64,000 nt of DNA from Erwinia tasmaniensis Et1/99. GTDB taxonomy: Bacteria; Pseudomonadota; Gammaproteobacteria; Enterobacterales; Enterobacteriaceae. The stretch's first letter is position 1. Every line of letters starts with the position of its first letter. This document shows, piece after piece, positions 1 to 9,231 of the stretch. The position numbers were made by a program, and so were the translations under genes. The stretch lies in NCBI RefSeq assembly GCF_000026185.1, contig NC_010694.1, positions 558,001 to 622,000 of the forward strand, read 5' to 3'. Below the pieces are notes generated by a model. It did not search any database. It worked only from the letters and a program-made list of their open reading frames with translations, and had not been told where the DNA came from.

Positions 1-300
1 ACCGCTCTGATGGCCAGTAACGACGATATGGCGATGGGGGCGGCGCGCGCGCTTTACGCTGCCGGGAAACGCATCCCGCAGGATGTCTCGCTGCTCAGCT
101 TTGATGACATCCCCATGGCGTCTTTCTTCGTGCCGCCGTTGACCACGGTGCATGTCCCCGTTGGGGAGATGATCAGACATACGCTGGAGAAGCTGGTGCT
201 GATGCTGGGTGGGGATTCCAGCGAGCCGCTGCCCGCGATCGCCGGCCGCCTGATGGTGCGCGACTCCGTGGCCCCGGGGCCCTGGCTGGCTGGCCGCTGA
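1..300 (+). CDS. LacI-family transcriptional regulator, C-terminal part (5' end outside window)
   Basis: The reading frame is open from base 1 and stops at 300, so only about the last 99 residues are present. They match the C-terminal effector-binding lobe of LacI/GalR repressors: an ANDDMA-type segment (here ASNDDMAMGAARAL), a 'DVSLLSFDD' strand and a 'PPLTTVHVPVGEMI' segment that is typical of the ligand-domain end of this family. The DNA-binding helix-turn-helix lies upstream of the window, so neither ligand nor target can be read. The gene converges on the permease on the opposite strand, with 46 bases between the two stops. Confidence 0.85.
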   Translation, partial: TALMASNDDMAMGAARALYAAGKRIPQDVSLLSFDDIPMASFFVPPLTTVHVPVGEMIRHTLEKLVLMLGGDSSEPLPAIAGRLMVRDSVAPGPWLAGR

Positions 301-346
301 ACCCGGTGACCACGAAGGTTTCAGAGCAGGGCCGGCCGCGCGCCGG

Positions 347-1645
347 TTATTCAACCGCCGGCGCTATTGCCCGGTTACGCAACGCCAGCATCAGCAGGTA
401 ATAAATGACGCATGAAACCAGCAGCGAGTTAAGCGTCGGCACCCCCCAATGGAATAACAGCCCCACCACGCTGCCGATGATTGTGGCGATGATAGCCACC
501 CAGCCAATGGCCGGTGTTTCGTCATCGTCGGGCAGTTTGCCCTGCATACGGCTGCGATCCAGCACCTCGCGATGCGTGCGTAATAGCAGATAGTCGACCA
601 GCATGATGCCGAGGATCGGTGGAAACACAACGCCGAGCAGGGTAAGGAAGTCGACAAAGCGGTCAAGGATACCGAGCACCGACAGCAGAGTGCCCGCCAC
701 GCCGATTGCCAGCGTTGTCGATCGGTATTGCAGCTTTTTCCCGAATATCCCTTCTACGGCATTGATCACTCCCAGCGAGGAGGAGTACAGGTTGAGATCG
801 TTAACGCGCAGGGTGGAAAGGATGACCACCAGCAGCCCGGCGCCGCCCGCAGCCTGCGACATAATGCTGACCACATCGGCGGTTTGCAGAGTGCGCGCAA
901 TCATAATCGCCAGGCCGTTAACGACAAATTCACCGGCAATGATCGTCATCAACGTCATTGCGGCCACGTGCTTCGCCGAACGGGAATAGCGCGTCAGGTC
1001 TGGCGTCATCAGGCTGGCTACCGTTGCGCCACCGACCACCATCGTGACGGCGGCGCTGAAGGCGAGCGGGCTACCGGTGGCAGGCAGAGCAATGATCTGC
1101 TGCAGGCTCTGCCCGGACAGGGTACTAAATGAAATAAAGCCCATCAGGCAGATAAATAGCGGAACCGCGATACGTGCCGTGACGCGCAGCGCCTTGAAGC
1201 CAAACGTGACGAGGCTGGTCAGCAGCAGGCCGGTAAGGCTGGCCGCCAGGGGAAAGCCCAGCGCATCGCCGAGGGCAAAATTGAGTGATTTGGCGAAGAG
1301 GGCATTTTGAATGCCAAACCAGCCCAACAGGCTGATAGCCACCACCAGCCCGATCAGCACGGAACCAATACGACCAAAACCGCACCAGCGCGCCAGCAGG
1401 CTTCCGGCTATGCCCTCTTTCATCCCGGCATAGCCTAACCCAAAGGTAACGATGCCAAAAATCACGCTCCCGGAAAAAATAGCCAGCAGTGCCGTGGCCA
1501 GACTCATCGAATCACCCAGAATGGCGGCGAGCATAAACTGATCCAGCGCGGTCAGCATTCCCATATGGACGACTGCAACACTGAGAAACGAAACGCGCTT
1601 ATTGGTGGGAACGCGGCTTAGAGGATAATCTTCAATACGCAGCAT
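347..1645 (-). CDS. NCS1-family purine/cytosine permease (CodB-like)
   Basis: A 432-residue inner-membrane protein with about twelve hydrophobic segments and the length usual for CodB-type nucleobase:cation symporters. It would import a pyrimidine, purine or related compound. The N-terminus (LSRVPTNKRVSFLSVAVVHMG) resembles the cytosolic start of CodB relatives, and the 'ATVASLMTPDLTRYSR' segment fits the family's substrate-region loop. No deaminase or hydrolase gene lies next to it, so the substrate is not indicated. The neighbouring LacI-type gene and the decayed LuxR-type gene could have been its regulators, but that is only proximity. Start chosen at ATG 1645, the first Met of the frame. 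Confidence 0.85.
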   Translation of the reverse strand: MLRIEDYPLSRVPTNKRVSFLSVAVVHMGMLTALDQFMLAAILGDSMSLATALLAIFSGSVIFGIVTFGLGYAGMKEGIAGSLLARWCGFGRIGSVLIGLVVAISLLGWFGIQNALFAKSLNFALGDALGFPLAASLTGLLLTSLVTFGFKALRVTARIAVPLFICLMGFISFSTLSGQSLQQIIALPATGSPLAFSAAVTMVVGGATVASLMTPDLTRYSRSAKHVAAMTLMTIIAGEFVVNGLAIMIARTLQTADVVSIMSQAAGGAGLLVVILSTLRVNDLNLYSSSLGVINAVEGIFGKKLQYRSTTLAIGVAGTLLSVLGILDRFVDFLTLLGVVFPPILGIMLVDYLLLRTHREVLDRSRMQGKLPDDDETPAIGWVAIIATIIGSVVGLLFHWGVPTLNSLLVSCVIYYLLMLALRNRAIAPAVE

Positions 1646-1688
1646 GATAATTTCCTTTTATCAGATTAAATAACCGGGATCTCTTTTT

Positions 1689-1924
1689 TTATATCAGGCG
1701 ATCCGGTATGAAATGATCCAGCCCCACACGGCGGCAGAACTCTTCAAACTGGTTCAGGGTATACACTCCGGACTTCCGATCAATACGGCTCTCTACCGTG
1801 TGGTGGCTAAGTTGATAAACTCGGGCAATTTCTTAGTCGTCATGCGTTGCAGCATGAAAAACAGCGTATCAATTTCTGCCGGGCTGAAAATCCCCCTTTT
1901 TGGCAGAATTCTTTCGCCTGAAAG
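1689..1924 (-). pseudogene. Frameshifted remnant of a LuxR-type HTH regulator
   Basis: Read on the minus strand, the frame gives 'FSPAEIDTLFFMLQRMTTK', then a one-base shift gives 'IARVYQLSHHTVESRI' and a tail ending 'FCRRVGLDHFIPDRLI' before TAA at 1689. Together they rebuild a LuxR/GerE helix-turn-helix with the usual TTKEIA...SHHTVESRI recognition core. The break lies near 1829-1836, where ACT AAG AAA TT would restore TTKEIA with one extra A. Upstream, an in-frame TGA at 1925-1927 cuts off any N-terminal sensor domain. The gene looks dead, although a sequencing error at the A-run cannot be excluded from here. Confidence 0.75.
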
Positions 1925-1949
1925 TCAAACCTATCTTTTAGTGAAGTAA

Positions 1950-2344
1950 TAATAGTATCTCTATATTTCCGTATTCAACCATCATGCAATGCTAATGAAT
2001 TTCAACAGCATTTTCTCCCTTTTTATTCCGCTTTCAGAGTATGTCTATGATGTGGGTGAGGGAAATAAAACATCGGTCAGCCTGTTGAAGGGTCATTAAG
2101 ACTCACCTGGGCGTGTTTTACAGCGTTGAATGGTCACAATTATCAGGTCGTCTCACTTGAAGCGATCTGGCAGCAGGCTGATGGAGGGGGCAGGTAGCAA
2201 ATTTAAAAAGAATAAATAACGTACAGAACAATATCCTGCTTGGCAGGTATCAATCCTGTAGATGGCCGCCGTTAAACCCAGTGAGAGTAAAAGCAAGCGG
2301 CGGCCAGGGGCATCATAAGATCCCTTTGCGAGTGGGTCTGATGA
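1950..2344. other. Intergenic stretch, no gene seen
   Basis: About 400 bases between the LuxR-type remnant and the small hypothetical gene. It is AT-rich at its left end. I see no ORF with a plausible start, no tRNA-like fold and no clear repeat. It may hold the degraded N-terminal half of the LuxR-type gene, but I could not recover a convincing frame. Confidence 0.5.
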
Positions 2345-2677
2345 TTAGAGCTTATTTTCTATGGTGAAATAGAATGGGATATCAACATTATCCAGCATCA
2401 TTGCGCAGAAAATTTTCACTTTGTGGCTGCTGGCATGGTGTTTTTTCAAAACAGGTTGGAATTGCTCCTCAACTGCTCGTATTGCCGATTTTTTTCTTTC
2501 TGAGTCCAATGAGCCAGAGGCATTAATTTCACCTCTAAAGGTGGTTTCGACTTCATCGAGCTTATCCCAGCAGTTGAGTTCAGCAATCTCATCCCGAACC
2601 TTTGAGGCTTTTTCTTTGTTGGATTCTGAAAAGTCTTGAGCCTTAACAGAGTAGGTTAGTAAAAAATTATTTAACAT
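2345..2677 (-). CDS. Small hypothetical protein (110 aa)
   Basis: I do not recognise this family. The 110-residue product is charged and mainly helical in appearance in its middle (KVRDEIAELNCWDKLDEVETTF; SERKKSAIRAVEEQFQPVLKKHHA), has no signal peptide or membrane segment, and ends in a short beta-like segment (IPFYFTIENKL). A good ribosome site (AAAGGACT) precedes ATG 2677 by a normal distance, which supports translation. The gene stands alone between two decayed loci and is AT-richer than the housekeeping genes nearby, which suggests acquired DNA. Confidence 0.5.
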   Translation of the reverse strand: MLNNFLLTYSVKAQDFSESNKEKASKVRDEIAELNCWDKLDEVETTFRGEINASGSLDSERKKSAIRAVEEQFQPVLKKHHASSHKVKIFCAMMLDNVDIPFYFTIENKL

Positions 2678-2812
2678 TTAGCAGTCCTTTGTTGAATGAA
2701 AACATCAGCAAACAGGATATCTCAGTGAGTATCTTCCTGAATCTTTCAGGTCTGATGGGCAATCACAATATGGATTATCCTTAAATATACTTCAAGGAAA
2801 TTTATGTAATAA

Positions 2813-3475
2813 TCATACTTCCCAAGACACCCTATCGGTCTTTTCGTAGATGATATTATCCCGGGGAGGCCTTTCAGGAAGGTTTTCCGGTAGCAATCTG
2901 CAACGGCCGTAGGGCATAGCGATAAACAAAATTTGCTGCGGTTTGGCATCCGGAATAAGAATAGTGCCATCTTCATCAACAAGGGTGATCAGGGTATCGG
3001 AAGTATCGGTTACCAAAGCGCTCCCACGGTGCCGGATCTCTAGGTAATCCGGCGGGTCTTATAATGACCGGCAAATTTTGCGTCACGCTAACCCGTATCT
3101 GCCGTCCATCGCCATCTCGCGGCAGAATACCTCTGAATATCATCCGGCGAAGTCGTTCTGTTTTCAGCGGTGTCGGTGAGGTCAACAGGGATCTGACCCG
3201 CTGTTTTTTCCCGCCTCCACACGCACCACCGGCGGGGAGACAAGCAGCAAACGCTCACTGTCCTGCCCGATACCCTCTACGCTGGTCACCAGAAGTGCCG
3301 GCTGGGTATCCGTATTGGTTAACGTCATTGATGCTTCTTCATCGTGCTCATCGACAATCAGCACGGAAGTTTGCGGAACCATCCCTGTGGCACGAACACG
3401 ATCGGTGACACTCAGCAGGATCGCCGGAACCATTATCCAGGTCGCTATCACCGTTGTCATCCATCGGTCATTCAT
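2813..3475 (-). pseudogene. Frameshifted PapD-type fimbrial chaperone
   Basis: Starting at ATG 3475 (AGGGAAG ribosome site upstream) there is a signal peptide (MNDRWMTTVIATWIMVPAIL), then a chaperone N-domain with 'GMVPQTSVLIVDE', 'SMTLTNTD' and 'LLLVSPPVVRVEAGK'. The frame breaks at the A6 run (3204-3209). The next frame continues the family exactly: 'QRVRSLLTSPTPLKTERLRR', then 'RVSVTQNLPVIIRP'. A second shift near 3010-3020 probably leads into a third frame that ends at 2813; that last part matches the family poorly. No usher or pilin genes lie nearby, so this is an orphan, inactivated remnant of a chaperone/usher fimbrial locus. Confidence 0.8.
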
Positions 3476-3589
3476 CACTGTTTCTTCCCTGTGGACATTT
3501 TTATATTGGGTACTTGATGACTGCATCGCCCGGGGATCGTGAGAGCAGATCCGGCGTACCTCATTCGGGAAATCAACAGAAAAAATCAT

Positions 3590-3984
3590 CAGTCACGGAA
3601 CGTAATTGATTATAAGTACGCTTAACTATAACGACAATAAAGATCAATAATCATTTATTGATTTGGTGTGCCTATTAATTGAGTGGGGGGAGGTGATTCT
3701 GTTTATGGTTTTTCTAAAAAACCTTGTTTTTTATAGAGGTATTCACGAATAATTTATCATGCTAAGGCATTGATAAAGTTCTTATTTATTCTGAATTTTG
3801 CCAAATATACAATTTGAAGGGTAATGTTTTGTTGCCATTAACGCCGTTTGACATCAGTAGCAAGTTTATCAAATAACCGGCGTTTGTTTTACATAAATAT
3901 AAATAAAGCAGTAGCGTTGACCAGCGATAAAGCCCAGGCTGGTGCAAGCAGCCGACCGCGGTGTTCCACCTTGCCTGATTGACG
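3590..3984. other. AT-rich intergenic stretch
   Basis: About 400 AT-rich bases upstream of the chaperone remnant and downstream of the 110-residue membrane-anchored protein. No ORF, repeat or RNA gene is convincing here. It may include the former fimbrial promoter. Confidence 0.45.
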
Positions 3985-4317
3985 CTATTGTACCTGCATC
4001 GATTTTATACAGCTGTCGATGCTTTGCGCCGCCGTTGTTTTGTCCGGGGCGCTAAGTTTTTGATATTTTGCTATCGATAACTGCCCCAGCCGATCGTCAT
4101 AGGCGACCTGCTTTAGTGACCAGGAGTTGTTTTCGCTGACGATGACCGCGCGGAGTTTATCAGTAAAATCCTGTGGGCTTTCCGGCGGCCCGAGAACCAC
4201 TACCGCCGCGCAGGTTGCCGCATCGTAATGCGCATCATGCGCGGGCGTACGTAATGTAAACCATCCCAGTAGCAGAGCGATAACCGTAAGGATTAACAGC
4301 AAAAACCGCTTTTTCAT
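3985..4317 (-). CDS. Hypothetical single-span or secreted protein (110 aa)
   Basis: The protein opens with a basic start followed by one hydrophobic stretch (KKRFLLLILTVIALLLGWF) that could be a signal anchor. A soluble part of about 85 residues follows, with two cysteines (ATCAAVV and IDSCIKS) that could form a disulfide in the periplasm. I do not recognise a family. No obvious partner gene is adjacent. The call rests on a clean frame, a plausible export signal and codon use like its neighbours. Confidence 0.5.
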   Translation of the reverse strand: MKKRFLLLILTVIALLLGWFTLRTPAHDAHYDAATCAAVVVLGPPESPQDFTDKLRAVIVSENNSWSLKQVAYDDRLGQLSIAKYQKLSAPDKTTAAQSIDSCIKSMQVQ

Positions 4318-4628
4318 GTCAATTTATCCGAGCGGGTGATAACAGGGGGCGCATTATACGAAGAAACCCGGACGATGATTTGCCAAATATGCACTTTTTG
4401 GCATTATTTTCGCCTTATCAGGCAGTACCCGCCACGCCGGCTTAATCGGACGGCCGCTAAGCGGCTTAATTTCCCTCATAACCCGCATGCTTTGCCTCAC
4501 CTCGTTTCTCTTCGGGGGTGCAATACCTTCGTAGACAGATCGGCACAGGCCGAACCCCGGAACAGAGGATCGCATCGTCGCGGGTGCTGTGGCAGGATAT
4601 CGCCGTTACCAGCGTCATCGGCGTGCGG
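4318..4628. other. Intergenic stretch, nothing identified
   Basis: About 310 bases between the small exported protein and the yddG stop. ORFs crossing it are short and lack ribosome sites. A short inverted pair around 4450-4465 (GGCCGC/GCGGC) is visible but has no U-tract. Confidence 0.4.
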
Positions 4629-5531
4629 CTATGCACCATCCGCCGCCCGCGTTTTCGTGCGGGTCGACCACCAGCAAAGTAGGGAGCCCAGGCTAACCAT
4701 GCCCGCTCCCTGCCAGAATCCCGGCGAGAGGCTGGAGTGGAGTAAAAAAGAGGCCAGCAGCGCGGAAATCACCGGAATAAAATAGGATGCGGTCGCCAGC
4801 ACCGTGACGTTGCCGTGCAGAATGCCGATATTCCAGGCGGCGTAGCCAAACCCCATCGCCCCGGCAGCCAGCCCGAGATCGAGCAGCACCGTCGAACTGA
4901 AGGTCATTTCCGGCTGCGGCGTGCAGAAGTATTTTCCCCACAGCGCCAGCGCGGTCAGCATAAAGAACAGCGTAATACCGTTACTGCCCCTGGCTGCTTT
5001 TTGCGTCAGCACGCAGTACAGCGCCCAGATGAGCGCTCCGCTCAATGCCAGCCCGTAACTGAGTGGGTTAGAGCCTACGTTACTCGCAATTTCAGCCAGC
5101 GACAGGGCACTGTCGCCTGCCAGTACCAGGCCAATGCCGGTCAGGGAGATGAGCATTCCTGGAATAATTAGCGGGCTGCATTTTTGCCGGGCGATAAGCA
5201 CGCTCAGCAGCACGGTCAGGCTGGGCCAGAGATAGTTCACCATGCCGACCTCGATAGCCTGGCTGCCGCTGCGGGCATAGCCTAGCGACAGCGACAGGCA
5301 GAGTTCATAGCTGACGAACAGCAGGCTACCCAGGATCAGATAGCCGCGTGGAAAGGTTTTTACCTTAGGAAAGCCAACCGTGAAGACTAATAATAAAGCG
5401 CTAAGCGTATAGATCATGGCGGCGCCACCCACGGCCCCCAATCCCTCGCTGACGCTGCGTATCAGTCCGACAATGGCACTCCATAACAGGATGGCGATTA
5501 AGCCAATGAGCGTTGCTTTTTGCTGTTTCAT
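4629..5531 (-). CDS. yddG: Aromatic amino acid exporter of the EamA/DMT family (YddG)
   Basis: A 300-residue, roughly ten-helix inner-membrane protein with two EamA repeats. It matches E. coli YddG from end to end as I remember it: 'KATLIGLIAILLWSAIVGLIR' at the start, 'IEVGMVNYLWPSLTVL' in the first repeat, and 'GYAAWNIGILHGNVTVLA' and 'FWQGAGMVSLGSLLCW' in the second. YddG exports phenylalanine, tyrosine, tryptophan and analogues such as paraquat. The gene is followed by mdtI/mdtJ on the same strand with an intergap of about 110 bases, making a small block of DMT/SMR exporters. Confidence 0.93.
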   Translation of the reverse strand: MKQQKATLIGLIAILLWSAIVGLIRSVSEGLGAVGGAAMIYTLSALLLVFTVGFPKVKTFPRGYLILGSLLFVSYELCLSLSLGYARSGSQAIEVGMVNYLWPSLTVLLSVLIARQKCSPLIIPGMLISLTGIGLVLAGDSALSLAEIASNVGSNPLSYGLALSGALIWALYCVLTQKAARGSNGITLFFMLTALALWGKYFCTPQPEMTFSSTVLLDLGLAAGAMGFGYAAWNIGILHGNVTVLATASYFIPVISALLASFLLHSSLSPGFWQGAGMVSLGSLLCWWSTRTKTRAADGA

Positions 5532-5640
5532 GGCTGGCGTCCCGGCAGCGGTGATTGGTTCCCATCACGACTTTACAGGTTCGTCCGGCCGGGTGCACCT
5601 GAATAAGCTGGCCACGCAAGGTCACCGTCACAAAGGCGGT

Positions 5641-5970
5641 TCAGGCCAGTTTGATGATCACCATACCGATCAGCAGCAGCAGCACGCCTGCCCAGCCTTT
5701 ACGGCTCAGGCGCTGATCGAAAAGGATCCAGCCCGCGACAATGGTGGCAATAATACCGAAACCTCCCCATAGCGCGTAGGCAACGGAAAGGTCGATGCCC
5801 TCCACCGCTTTCGCCAGTGCGCTAAAGGCGGCAAGCACCGCCAGCAGTGACATCAGGCCGTAAACTTTACGCTGGAAGCCGTTGGAGAGTTTAAGAAAGA
5901 TATTGGCGACAATTTCCAGTATGACCGCTACCACCAGCCAGGCTGCATGGGTCCATTCAAACGCTGACAT
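5641..5970 (-). CDS. mdtI: Spermidine exporter subunit MdtI (SMR family)
   Basis: A 109-residue four-helix SMR protein that closely matches E. coli MdtI ('[20 protein letters not shown]', '[15 protein letters not shown]', '[14 protein letters not shown]'). MdtI pairs with MdtJ to export spermidine. The conserved glutamate of helix 1 (LEIVAN) is present. Its start overlaps the end of mdtJ by 14 bases, so the two are translationally coupled and presumably made in equal amounts. Confidence 0.95.
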   Translation of the reverse strand: MSAFEWTHAAWLVVAVILEIVANIFLKLSNGFQRKVYGLMSLLAVLAAFSALAKAVEGIDLSVAYALWGGFGIIATIVAGWILFDQRLSRKGWAGVLLLLIGMVIIKLA

Positions 5971-6301
5971 GCGGCCTCCTGCTGTAGCTGCCAGATTTGA
6001 TCAGGGCGATCCCGGTCACCAGCGTGACCAGACCGGCCATCTTGACCAGCGAAAATGATTCCTCAAACAGCAGCACGCTGAACAGCGTAATAAACAGTAG
6101 CCCGATACCTTCCCACATTGCGTAGGCAACGCCCATTGCAATCTTTTTAATCGAGATGGAAAGTGCAATATAAGAGAGGGCGATCATAAGCAGCATAATG
6201 ATGTAACCCAGTGGGTTACCGCTGACGCTTGACCACTTCATAAACAGGGTGCCGGTGATTTCAAGCCCAATTGCCAGTGCCAGTAACATCCAGTAAATCA
6301 T
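5957..6301 (-). CDS. mdtJ: Spermidine exporter subunit MdtJ (SMR family)
   Basis: A 114-residue four-helix SMR protein matching MdtJ ('[23 protein letters not shown]', '[23 protein letters not shown]'), with the conserved membrane glutamate in LEITG. It is the first gene of the mdtJI pair and overlaps mdtI. The short charged tail ([10 protein letters not shown]) is usual for MdtJ. The promoter should lie in the 500-base gap upstream. Confidence 0.95.
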   Translation of the reverse strand: MIYWMLLALAIGLEITGTLFMKWSSVSGNPLGYIIMLLMIALSYIALSISIKKIAMGVAYAMWEGIGLLFITLFSVLLFEESFSLVKMAGLVTLVTGIALIKSGSYSRRPHVSV

Positions 6302-6820
6302 GATTTATCTTCCGCGAGATAACGTAATAACGCGCCGCATCGGAAAAAACCGACGGCAGCCTGAATAGCATTAAGTTAGTTGCAGGAAGCGGGACTAAAG
6401 GGCGTTACGCCAGTGTTGTTCACCGGAAGGGGTAAAAGCAGAAGAGAACAGAGGGAGGGATCGTTTTTGCCAAGCCTTGCTCTTATTGTCCATAATTTTT
6501 ACAACTTATCCGCATTGTTGCTTCTCGTCGGTGCGGAAAGGAAATTGTCCTCAGTAGTTAAACACGCCTCTCTTTTACCACGTAAAGCGAAGGGAAAGAA
6601 AAGTTTTTCAATTCTTTACTCTGTATTTTCCCTTTTTAAGTGGTGAATTATTCTTTATTTATCTTTACGAACAATATTATGTTTCATCAGTCAGGCAGTG
6701 AAAATGCTACGTTAATTTGAAAAAATTATCGTACCAGCTCGCATTTCATTCACTGCCGGAAGGCAGGATGCCACCGGCCAGGGTATGTTGCCTGCTACAG
6801 GGAATACAGAGTTTTAGACA
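6302..6820. other. Divergent intergenic region between mdtJI and btsSR
   Basis: About 520 bases that must hold the mdtJI promoter (leftward) and the btsSR promoter (rightward). It is AT-rich between 6480 and 6760. An 88-codon frame at 6380-6646 has no clear ribosome site and low-complexity codon use, so I do not call it. An imperfect inverted pair (GCAGG at about 6763, CCTGC at about 6791) lies just before btsS. Confidence 0.5.
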
Positions 6821-8509
6821 ATGTACGAATTGAAGTTAATCTTACTGCTGCTACAGCAAATGTGTGTATTTTTGGTCATCGCCTGGCTGATGAGCAAAAC
6901 ACGTCTTTTTATCCCGTTAATGCAGGTTACCGTTCGCCTGCCGCACAAACTGTTGTGCTATATCACCTTCTCCATTTTTTGCCTGATGGGCACCTATTTT
7001 GGTCTGCATATTGATGATTCTATTGCCAACACGCGGGCGATTGGCGCGGTGATGGGCGGATTGCTCGGTGGGCCGATGGTAGGGGGACTGGTTGGCCTGA
7101 CCGGCGGGCTACATCGTTATTCGCTTGGCGGCATGACCGCGCTCAGCTGTATGATCTCCACCATGGCTGAAGGGCTGCTGGGTGGCGTTTTACATGCGGT
7201 TTTGATCGGGCGCGGGCGCAGCGATAAAGTCTTTAGCCCGCTGATGGCCGGTGGCATTACCTTTATTGCCGAACTGCTGCAAATGGCAATCATTTTGCTT
7301 ATTGCCCGCCCCTTTAATGACGCTTTGCACCTGGTGCAAAATATTGCGGCACCCATGCTGGTCACCAATACTCTCGGCGCGGCGATGTTTATGCGCATTC
7401 TGTTGGATAAGCGTGCGATGTTTGAGAAATACACCACGGCGTTTTCCACTACCGCCCTGAAAGTGGCGGCCTTGACCGAAGGCATGCTACGTCAGGAGTT
7501 CAACTCGCAGAACAGCATGAAGGTGGCACAGGTGCTTTACCAGGAGCTGGATATTGGCGCGGTGGCGATCACCGATCGCGACCAGCTGCTGGCGTTTATC
7601 GGCACTGGCGACGATCACCATCTGCCGGGTACACCGATCTCCTCTTCATTGACGCTAAAGGCGATTGAGAGCGGTGAGGTGGTTTACGCAGACGGAAACG
7701 AAGTGCCTTATCGCTGTTCGCTGCATGCCGGGTGCAGACTGGGTTCGACCTTAGTGATCCCGCTACGCGGAGAAAACCAGCGCGTGATGGGCACCATCAA
7801 ACTTTATGAGCCGCGCAATCGGCTTTTTAGCTCAATTAACCGCACGCTGGGAGAGGGGATCGCCCGGCTGCTGTCGGCCCAGATCCTTGCCGGGCAGTAT
7901 GAGCGGCAGAAGGCACTGCTGGCGCAGTCGGAGATCAGGCTGCTGCATGCGCAGGTCAACCCGCACTTTCTGTTTAATGCGCTCAACACTCTCCTGGCCG
8001 TGATCCGCCATGACGGTGACAAGGCCAGTCAGCTGGTGCAGTACCTGTCGACCTTTTTCCGTAAAAATCTTAAACGCCCTTCGGAAATCGTTACGCTGTC
8101 TAATGAGGTTGAGCATGTGAATGCCTATCTGCAAATTGAACAGGCGCGTTTCCAGTCTCGCCTGCGGGTACAGCTGCGGGTGCCGCCGGAACTGGGCCAT
8201 CACCAACTGCCCGCTTTTATCCTGCAACCCATTGTGGAAAACGCTATCAAGCATGGTACTTCACAGTTGATCGGCTGCGGCGAAATCACGTTGCAGGCCA
8301 GTCGTCAGGACGGGTATCTGCTGCTGGCTATTGAGGATAATGCCGGTCTTTATCAGGCGAAAAATGGCAGCGAGGGCCTGGGGATGGGCCTTGTTGATAA
8401 GCGTTTACGCGCTCATTTTGGTGACGACTGCGGTATTCGCGTTGACTGCCAACCGAACAGCTTTACCCGTATTACCCTGCATCTTCCGCTGGAGGAGCCA
8501 GTATGTTAA
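6821..8509 (+). CDS. btsS: Pyruvate-sensing histidine kinase BtsS (YehU, LytS type)
   Basis: 562 residues, the length of E. coli BtsS (561), and near-identical in many stretches. The N-terminus has a 5TM-LYT sensor (from '[19 protein letters not shown]' to about residue 200), then a GAF-like segment ('[12 protein letters not shown]', '[20 protein letters not shown]'), a His-kinase box '[13 protein letters not shown]' carrying the phospho-acceptor His, and a C-terminal ATPase ('[12 protein letters not shown]', '[11 protein letters not shown]'). BtsS is known to bind extracellular pyruvate with high affinity and to signal to BtsR. The sequence favours BtsS over its paralogue YpdA. It overlaps btsR by 7 bases. 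Confidence 0.95.
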   Translation: MYELKLILLLLQQMCVFLVIAWLMSKTRLFIPLMQVTVRLPHKLLCYITFSIFCLMGTYFGLHIDDSIANTRAIGAVMGGLLGGPMVGGLVGLTGGLHRYSLGGMTALSCMISTMAEGLLGGVLHAVLIGRGRSDKVFSPLMAGGITFIAELLQMAIILLIARPFNDALHLVQNIAAPMLVTNTLGAAMFMRILLDKRAMFEKYTTAFSTTALKVAALTEGMLRQEFNSQNSMKVAQVLYQELDIGAVAITDRDQLLAFIGTGDDHHLPGTPISSSLTLKAIESGEVVYADGNEVPYRCSLHAGCRLGSTLVIPLRGENQRVMGTIKLYEPRNRLFSSINRTLGEGIARLLSAQILAGQYERQKALLAQSEIRLLHAQVNPHFLFNALNTLLAVIRHDGDKASQLVQYLSTFFRKNLKRPSEIVTLSNEVEHVNAYLQIEQARFQSRLRVQLRVPPELGHHQLPAFILQPIVENAIKHGTSQLIGCGEITLQASRQDGYLLLAIEDNAGLYQAKNGSEGLGMGLVDKRLRAHFGDDCGIRVDCQPNSFTRITLHLPLEEPVC

Positions 8510-9222
8510 GCGTATTGATTGTCGATGATGAGCCGCTGGCGCGCGAAAATTTGCGGGTCATGTTACAGGCTGAAAACGATATCAGGATAGTTGGCGAGTG
8601 TGCCAACGCGATTGAGGCGTTGGGGGCCGTGCACCGGCTGCGCCCCGACGTAGTTTTTCTTGATATCCAGATGCCGCGTATTAGCGGCCTGGAGATGGTC
8701 AGCATGCTGGACCCGGTACATCGGCCGCGGATTGTGTTTCTTACCGCGTTCGATGAGTTCGCCGTACGGGCATTTGAAGAACATGCCTTTGACTACCTGC
8801 TGAAACCAGTGGATCCGTCACGGCTGGCAAAAACGCTTACGCGTCTGCGCTACGACGGTCACGGGCAGGATCTCTCGGCACTGGTGGACAGCCAGCAGCC
8901 GCTGAAGTGTATTCCCTGTAGCGGCCACAGCCGCATCAGCCTGCTGCATATGGAGGAGGTCGTTTTTGTCAGCAGTCGCCTGAGCGGGATTTATGTCACC
9001 TGTCTGGATGGCAAAGAGGGTTTTACCGAGCTGACCCTGCGCACGCTGGAAAGGCGTACGCCGCTGTTGCGCTGCCATCGGCAGTTTCTGGTAAATATGG
9101 CGCATTTGCAGGAAATCCGCCTTGAGGATAGCGGCCAGGCAGCGCTATTGCTGCGCGGAAACCATATCGTGCCGGCCAGCCGCCGTTATCTGAAAGCCCT
9201 GAAAGAGGCCGTTGGGCTGTGA
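8503..9222 (+). CDS. btsR: Response regulator BtsR (YehT, LytTR type)
   Basis: 239 residues. The N-terminal receiver has the acidic pair in '[10 protein letters not shown]', the phospho-acceptor D54 in 'VVFLDIQMP' and the lysine of 'YLLKPVD'. The C-terminal LytTR DNA-binding domain spans about 135-239 ('[16 protein letters not shown]', '[17 protein letters not shown]'). In E. coli its only strong target is btsT. In this genome btsT lies only about 1.3 kb downstream on the opposite strand, so regulator and target are linked. Start ATG 8503 lies inside the btsS end, as usual for this pair. Confidence 0.95.
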   Translation: MLSVLIVDDEPLARENLRVMLQAENDIRIVGECANAIEALGAVHRLRPDVVFLDIQMPRISGLEMVSMLDPVHRPRIVFLTAFDEFAVRAFEEHAFDYLLKPVDPSRLAKTLTRLRYDGHGQDLSALVDSQQPLKCIPCSGHSRISLLHMEEVVFVSSRLSGIYVTCLDGKEGFTELTLRTLERRTPLLRCHRQFLVNMAHLQEIRLEDSGQAALLLRGNHIVPASRRYLKALKEAVGL

Positions 9223-9231
9223 TCGCCAGCG

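Noticed and set aside
6380..6646. 88-codon ORF between mdtJ and btsS
   Set aside because: No ribosome site, no family, and it covers the region needed for two divergent promoters.
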